DNA from: an uncultured Stenotrophomonas sp. | Lineage (GTDB): Bacteria; Pseudomonadota; Gammaproteobacteria; Xanthomonadales; Xanthomonadaceae | Direction of reading: 5' to 3' | DNA length: 64,000 nucleotides | Assembly (NCBI GenBank): GCA_900078405.1 | Contig: FLTS01000001.1 | Span: forward strand, 2,522,501 to 2,586,500 | Notes under the pieces: generated by a model | What the model saw: the letters and a program-made list of their open reading frames with translations, nothing else | Database searches by the model: none | Told to the model about the DNA's origin: nothing | In this document: one piece after another, positions 60,306-64,000 of the stretch | Layout: the number at the start of each line of letters is the position of its first letter | How positions within the stretch are numbered: the stretch's first letter is position 1 | Made by a program: the position numbers and the translations under genes

Positions 60306-61453
60306 GCCTGCCCCCGCCGGCGGGGTGTGCTGGCCAGCCAGCGTTCCATCAGGAACAGCAGGGCGATGGCGAACGCCAGCCATGCCGTGAGCTCGCGGGC
60401 GGGCTGCGGCGGTGCCTTGGCACCGGTGTCCGGCTGCATCGTCGCCGCCAGCGCCCGCGCGGGTGCGGGTGGCGGTTGCAGCAACGCCCGCAGCTGCCGC
60501 GGGAAGCCGGCGTCCAGCAATACCGGCATCGTTGCCGGTTGCAGTGGCGCGGCCCAGCGCAGCCATTGGCCGTTGCCGCCGCCCACTTGTTCGATGACGG
60601 GGTTGCCGGCGTCGTCCCGCCACAGCGGCACGTGCCGCGCGCTCCCGCTTGTCGGCGTGCGCGCATCCACCAGCAGCCGGCCACCATTGCGCGCCCATGC
60701 CTGCGCGGCCTGCGGCACGGGCTTGGCCGAGAGCCAGAGATGCACGCCGTCATCGTTGCCGAAGGGCTGGCCGTCGTCGGTGATTTCCGCCGGCGCGGCC
60801 GGATTCCATGCAAGGGCCACGGCGCGCAGCCACGGCAGGGCAGCGCCGCCGGCTTCGTCATGGCGGATGTGCAGGCGTGGGGGCTTCGTGGCGGCGGCAG
60901 GGGAGGTTGCCGGCCTGGATTCGATCACCTGCCACTGCAGCGCGCGCGACAGCTGCGGGCGCTGCGCATCCAGTCCGTCGAGTATCGCCGGTACGACCAC
61001 GGTGAGCGGCGCCTGTGGCGGTAGCGTCGCGTCCAGCTCGCGCAGCAGGCTGGCGGTGGGTTGTGCCGATGGAGGCGCCGGTTGCGCATCGAAATCGGGG
61101 AAGCCGGGGGACAGCCACAGCCATTGCGCCTGCTCGGAGGCGATGGCATTGCGGGCGGCGGCCATGTCCACGCCGGGCACCACCGCCACGCGTGGCATCG
61201 TGTCCTTGACGCCATCCAGCGCCGGCCGCGCCAGCAGCACCGCCAGCAGGGCGAGCAGCAACAGGCGCACCAGCAGCAGCGGCCATTCGTCGAAGCGGAC
61301 GCGACGGCGCGGGCGTGGCCTGGCCGACAGCCAGCGCAGTGCGGCGAAGTCGATCGGTTGCCGTTCGTCGCGGCGGGCAAGATGGATCAGCAGCGGCAGC
61401 AGCATCGCCGCCAGTGCCGTCAGGCCCGCCGGGAACAACCATACCAAGCTCAT
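60302..61453 (-). CDS. BatA-domain membrane protein
   Basis: The 383-residue protein has the N-terminal two-helix BatA module (LFPAGLTALAAMLLPLLIHL near 6-25, RRDERQPIDFAALRWL, then LLLVRLLLLALLAVLLARPA near 58-77). A variable extracytoplasmic part follows and the protein ends with a membrane helix near 350-370. BatA-type proteins accompany MoxR ATPases and DUF58 proteins in many genomes, with roles proposed in stress or envelope functions. No von Willebrand domain is seen here. Confidence 0.8.
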   Translation of the reverse strand: MSLVWLFPAGLTALAAMLLPLLIHLARRDERQPIDFAALRWLSARPRPRRRVRFDEWPLLLVRLLLLALLAVLLARPALDGVKDTMPRVAVVPGVDMAAARNAIASEQAQWLWLSPGFPDFDAQPAPPSAQPTASLLRELDATLPPQAPLTVVVPAILDGLDAQRPQLSRALQWQVIESRPATSPAAATKPPRLHIRHDEAGGAALPWLRAVALAWNPAAPAEITDDGQPFGNDDGVHLWLSAKPVPQAAQAWARNGGRLLVDARTPTSGSARHVPLWRDDAGNPVIEQVGGGNGQWLRWAAPLQPATMPVLLDAGFPRQLRALLQPPPAPARALAATMQPDTGAKAPPQPARELTAWLAFAIALLFLMERWLASTPRRRGQA

Positions 61454-62352
61454 GCGCCGCGGCCTCCACGGCGTGCGGACAGCCGTTGCAAGGGCGCATC
61501 GATGGCTTCGTCGAGGAAGGCGGTGTCATGGCGGATACCGGCGGCTTGCAGGCGTGCGTCCAGCGCGCGCCTTGCCTCGGAGAAGCGCGCCAGATAATCG
61601 GCACGTATCGCCGTACCGTCCCCCAGCAGCTCGTCGCCGGTTTCCGGGTCGCGGAAGCGGTGGCCGTTGCGGAACGGGAAGTCGCGTTCCTCGGCGGTCA
61701 GCAGCTGCAGGTGCACGACATCGCGGCCGGCCTTGGCCAGGCGCTCGGCCAGGGCGATGGCGGCGTCGTCGAAGCCGTCGCCGATCATCACCACCAGATC
61801 GTTGGCGGCGATGCGTTCCCATACCGGCGCCAGTCGCTCCGGTGGCGGCCACTGGCCCCGTGCCTGCAAGGCATGCAGCCGCAGGTGCAGGCGGTCGCGT
61901 TGGCGCAGGCCGTGACCGGCCGGCAGCAACTGCACGCCGTCGCCACCGATGGCGACCAGACCGAAGGCATCGCCCTGTTGCAATGCCAGTTCGGCAACGC
62001 AGGCGGCAAGTGACTTGGCCGCGTGCAAGCGCGTGTATTCGTGGCGCGATTGGTCGGCCTGCCGCATCGACGCGCTGGTGTCGAGCAGCAGCCACACCAT
62101 CAGCGGGCTTTCGCGTTCGGACTCGCGCACGAAGAGGCGATCCGAGCGCGCATGGAGTTTCCAGTCGATCTGCCGCGGTTCGTCGCCGGGCTCGTAGGCG
62201 CGGTATTGCGCGAACTCCAGTCCGGCGCCACGGCTGCGGCTGGCATGCAGGCCGATGCCGCCACTGCCAATGGCCCATTGCGGCCGCAGCCGCAGGTTGC
62301 GCAGGCGGCTGCGCACCTCGGGCGGGATCAGCACGGGCGCGGTGGCGGACAT
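61450..62352 (-). CDS. DUF58 protein with MIDAS-like motif
   Basis: The 300-residue DUF58 protein contains the family signature FAQYRAYEPGDEPRQIDWKL near 47-66. A von Willebrand-like core has LLLDTSASM near 89, a DxSxS metal motif, and VVMIGDGFDD near 190. It has no membrane segments. DUF58 proteins are regular partners of MoxR ATPases, which are thought to act as chaperones for metal or complex assembly. Its start shares a base with the moxR stop. Confidence 0.88.
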   Translation of the reverse strand: MSATAPVLIPPEVRSRLRNLRLRPQWAIGSGGIGLHASRSRGAGLEFAQYRAYEPGDEPRQIDWKLHARSDRLFVRESERESPLMVWLLLDTSASMRQADQSRHEYTRLHAAKSLAACVAELALQQGDAFGLVAIGGDGVQLLPAGHGLRQRDRLHLRLHALQARGQWPPPERLAPVWERIAANDLVVMIGDGFDDAAIALAERLAKAGRDVVHLQLLTAEERDFPFRNGHRFRDPETGDELLGDGTAIRADYLARFSEARRALDARLQAAGIRHDTAFLDEAIDAPLQRLSARRGGRGA

Positions 62353-63341
62353 CAGGCCGGGTAGGGCACCGCGCGCAGCAATGCGGCGATCACGTCGTCG
62401 GCCGTCTTCTGCTCGGCCTCGGCGGCAAAGGACAGCAGCAGGCGGTGGCGCATCACCGGTGCGACCAGCGCCTGCACGTCCTCGCGGGTGGCAGCGAAGC
62501 GCCCGTGCAGCAGGGCGCGTGCCTTTGATGCCAGTACCAGCGATTGGCCCGCGCGTGGGCCTGCGCCCCATTTGATCCAGCTGTTCACCTCGCCGGGTCT
62601 GCCATCGCCGGGGCGGCTGGCACGCACCAGACGGGTGATCCAGGTCAGCAGCCCGGGGCCGACGTGTACGTCACGCACGAGGGCTTGCAGCGCTTTCACC
62701 GCGTCGGCGTCCATCACCTTCGGTACCACGCCGCTGCTGCTGCCGGTGGTTTGCGCGAGGATGTCGCGCTCTTCGGTTTCGCTGGGGTAATCCACGCGCA
62801 CGTGCAGCAGGAAGCGGTCCAGCTGCGCCTCCGGCAGCGGGTAGGTGCCGGCCTGTTCGATCGGGTTCTGCGTGGCCAGCACGAAGAAGGGCGAAGGCAG
62901 CGCGTAGGTGGTGCCGGCGTAGCTGACGGTGCGCTCCTGCATTGCCTCCAGCAGCGCCGCCTGCGTTTTCGGCGGGGTGCGGTTGAGTTCGTCGGCCAGC
63001 AGCAGGTTGGTGAAGACCGGGCCCTGCTGGAAGCGGAACGCGCGCTTGCCGGTACCGTGGTCTTCTTCCAGCAGCTCGGTGCCGAGGATGTCGCTGGGCA
63101 TCAGGTCGGGGGTGAACTGCACGCGTCGGAACTGCAGTTCCAGGGCTTGCCCGAGCGAGCGCACCAGCAAGGTCTTGCCGAGGCCGGGCGCGCCTTCGAG
63201 CAGGCAATGGCCGCCGGCGAGCAGGCCGATCAACAGTTGTTCGACGACCTGCTGTTGGCCGACCACGGCCTGCGCCAACGCGGCGCGCAGTTCGTTCAGG
63301 CGGGGCAGCAGGGAGTCCGGATCGGGGGTAGGGGCGTTCAT
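62352..63341 (-). CDS. moxR: MoxR-family AAA+ ATPase
   Basis: The 329-residue ATPase has Walker A EGAPGLGKT near 49-57, FTPDLMPSDILG near 76-87, Walker B LLLADELNR near 112-120, sensor 1 ATQNPIEQAGTYPLPEAQLD near 155-174 (LDRF as Arg-finger region) and sensor 2 in the C-terminal helical lid. MoxR proteins remodel or activate partners, often VWA-containing proteins; DUF58 here is the likely partner. The gene starts 16 bases after the DUF4159 stop. Confidence 0.93.
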   Translation of the reverse strand: MNAPTPDPDSLLPRLNELRAALAQAVVGQQQVVEQLLIGLLAGGHCLLEGAPGLGKTLLVRSLGQALELQFRRVQFTPDLMPSDILGTELLEEDHGTGKRAFRFQQGPVFTNLLLADELNRTPPKTQAALLEAMQERTVSYAGTTYALPSPFFVLATQNPIEQAGTYPLPEAQLDRFLLHVRVDYPSETEERDILAQTTGSSSGVVPKVMDADAVKALQALVRDVHVGPGLLTWITRLVRASRPGDGRPGEVNSWIKWGAGPRAGQSLVLASKARALLHGRFAATREDVQALVAPVMRHRLLLSFAAEAEQKTADDVIAALLRAVPYPA

Positions 63342-63357
63342 GCGGTCACCAATGGAG

Positions 63358-64000
63358 TCAGTGCGTCAGCGCGTACATCACGATGTTCACGCCGAGCTTC
63401 GTGTTGTCCTCGGCCAGGAAGCGCTTGTTGCGCCAGTCGTAGTCCCATTCACAGCCGTAGTCCTTGTTGCTGTAGAGCAGGCCGAGGCGGCCATCGATCT
63501 CGATGCCCTTGAGGTAGTCGTGCACCAGGTCGTCGCCCCAGCCATTCAGCTCGAACGTGGTCGCCGGCGGCCCTTCGGGAAACTTGAAGAAGCTGTTGTA
63601 GAGCGCGTGGGTGTTGGGCAGTTTTTCCAGTGCGTTGGCGCCGAAGATGCTGCGCATCTGTGCCTCGAACGACGTGGCGAACAGGCCATCGATGTCGTGG
63701 TTGCAGTCATCGACGAACACGAAGCCGCCGTTGCGCACGTAACGCTCGAAGTTGCGGCGTTCGTCCGGGTTGAACTCGACCAGCTTGTGCCCGGCCAGAT
63801 AGCAGAACGGTGCGCGCAGCATTTTCGGATCGGACAGGGCAACGACGTGTTCGGTCGGATCGACGCGCAGCGTGGTGTAGTCGATCAGCGAGGTGATCAG
63901 GTTGGACGGCATGCGCGCGTCCACGTCCCAGTCGCCGGAGTCGTACTTCAGCCGCGTGAACCAGAAGTCGTGGCGGCTGGCCTGGGCGAAGGCGGGCGGC
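63358..64000 (-). CDS. DUF4159 protein, cut by window edge
   Basis: The C-terminal 213 residues of a DUF4159 protein are present; the start lies beyond the right edge. FTRLKYDSGDWDVDARMPSN, read through the edge region, then LITSLIDYTTLRVDP, FCYLAGHK and GGFVFVDDCNHDIDGLF are characteristic of this family, which has a GATase1-like fold. The gene heads (or is near the head of) the MoxR operon and runs in its direction. The 5' end, and thus any signal peptide, cannot be seen. Confidence 0.85.
   Translation of the reverse strand, partial: PPAFAQASRHDFWFTRLKYDSGDWDVDARMPSNLITSLIDYTTLRVDPTEHVVALSDPKMLRAPFCYLAGHKLVEFNPDERRNFERYVRNGGFVFVDDCNHDIDGLFATSFEAQMRSIFGANALEKLPNTHALYNSFFKFPEGPPATTFELNGWGDDLVHDYLKGIEIDGRLGLLYSNKDYGCEWDYDWRNKRFLAEDNTKLGVNIVMYALTH

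Overview
The window is a GC-rich gammaproteobacterial chromosome segment, most likely from the Xanthomonadaceae (Pseudoxanthomonas, Stenotrophomonas or Luteimonas-like). The case rests on the rRNA operon end, GTAGGAGC-type REP sequences, a xanthomonad-style yybP-ykoY element upstream of mntP, a DcaP-type porin and the gene repertoire. I cannot fix the genus without a search. No prophage, transposase, CRISPR array or tRNA is visible.

Layout: 1-1.6 kb is the 3' half of a 23S rRNA gene, a 5S gene and a terminator. 1.8-9 kb carries a two-domain methylglyoxal synthase and gltBD (glutamate synthase), all leftward. 9-23.5 kb is a mixed housekeeping stretch: an I78 inhibitor lipoprotein, a saccharopine-dehydrogenase-like protein, a BlaI/M56-peptidase pair with an intact operator, a helicase/exonuclease pair resembling B. 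subtilis MrfA/MrfB, a DUF3667 protein, thymidylate kinase, an M61 peptidase, a phosphopantetheinyl transferase, a GlsB-type membrane protein and exonuclease III.

23.5-41.4 kb is one leftward nitrate-respiration and molybdenum island. moaA-moaCB-moeA-moaD-moaE-mobA-(unknown) make the cofactor. A perfect FNR-type box and a -10-like element then precede narK2-narGHJI-ppiC-narK1-modABC, which import nitrate, reduce it to nitrite, fold the enzyme and import molybdate. Most junctions are ATGA or TGATG overlaps. This island carries three independent local duplications: an in-frame 26-residue one in narG, an 88-bp-offset one at the start of narK1, and a short 96-bp-offset one in moaE.

41.5-56.4 kb holds a very large FN3/Ig-repeat autotransporter, an acetate module (DcaP porin, DUF485, ActP, divergent Acs, then a LuxR-type response regulator) and a manganese-riboswitch-controlled mntP. 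From 56.4 kb to the right edge a leftward, translationally coupled operon encodes a DUF4159 protein (cut by the edge), a MoxR ATPase, a DUF58 protein, a BatA-like membrane protein, a large DUF4175-like membrane protein and a membrane-anchored protein of unknown role.

Two dispersed repeat families recur. One is a REP with GTAGGAGC ends; one copy is intergenic and one lies inside the mrfB-like coding sequence. The other is a large imperfect palindrome built from GGAACGAG units, present at three gene boundaries, one of which supplies the last codons and stop of xthA.
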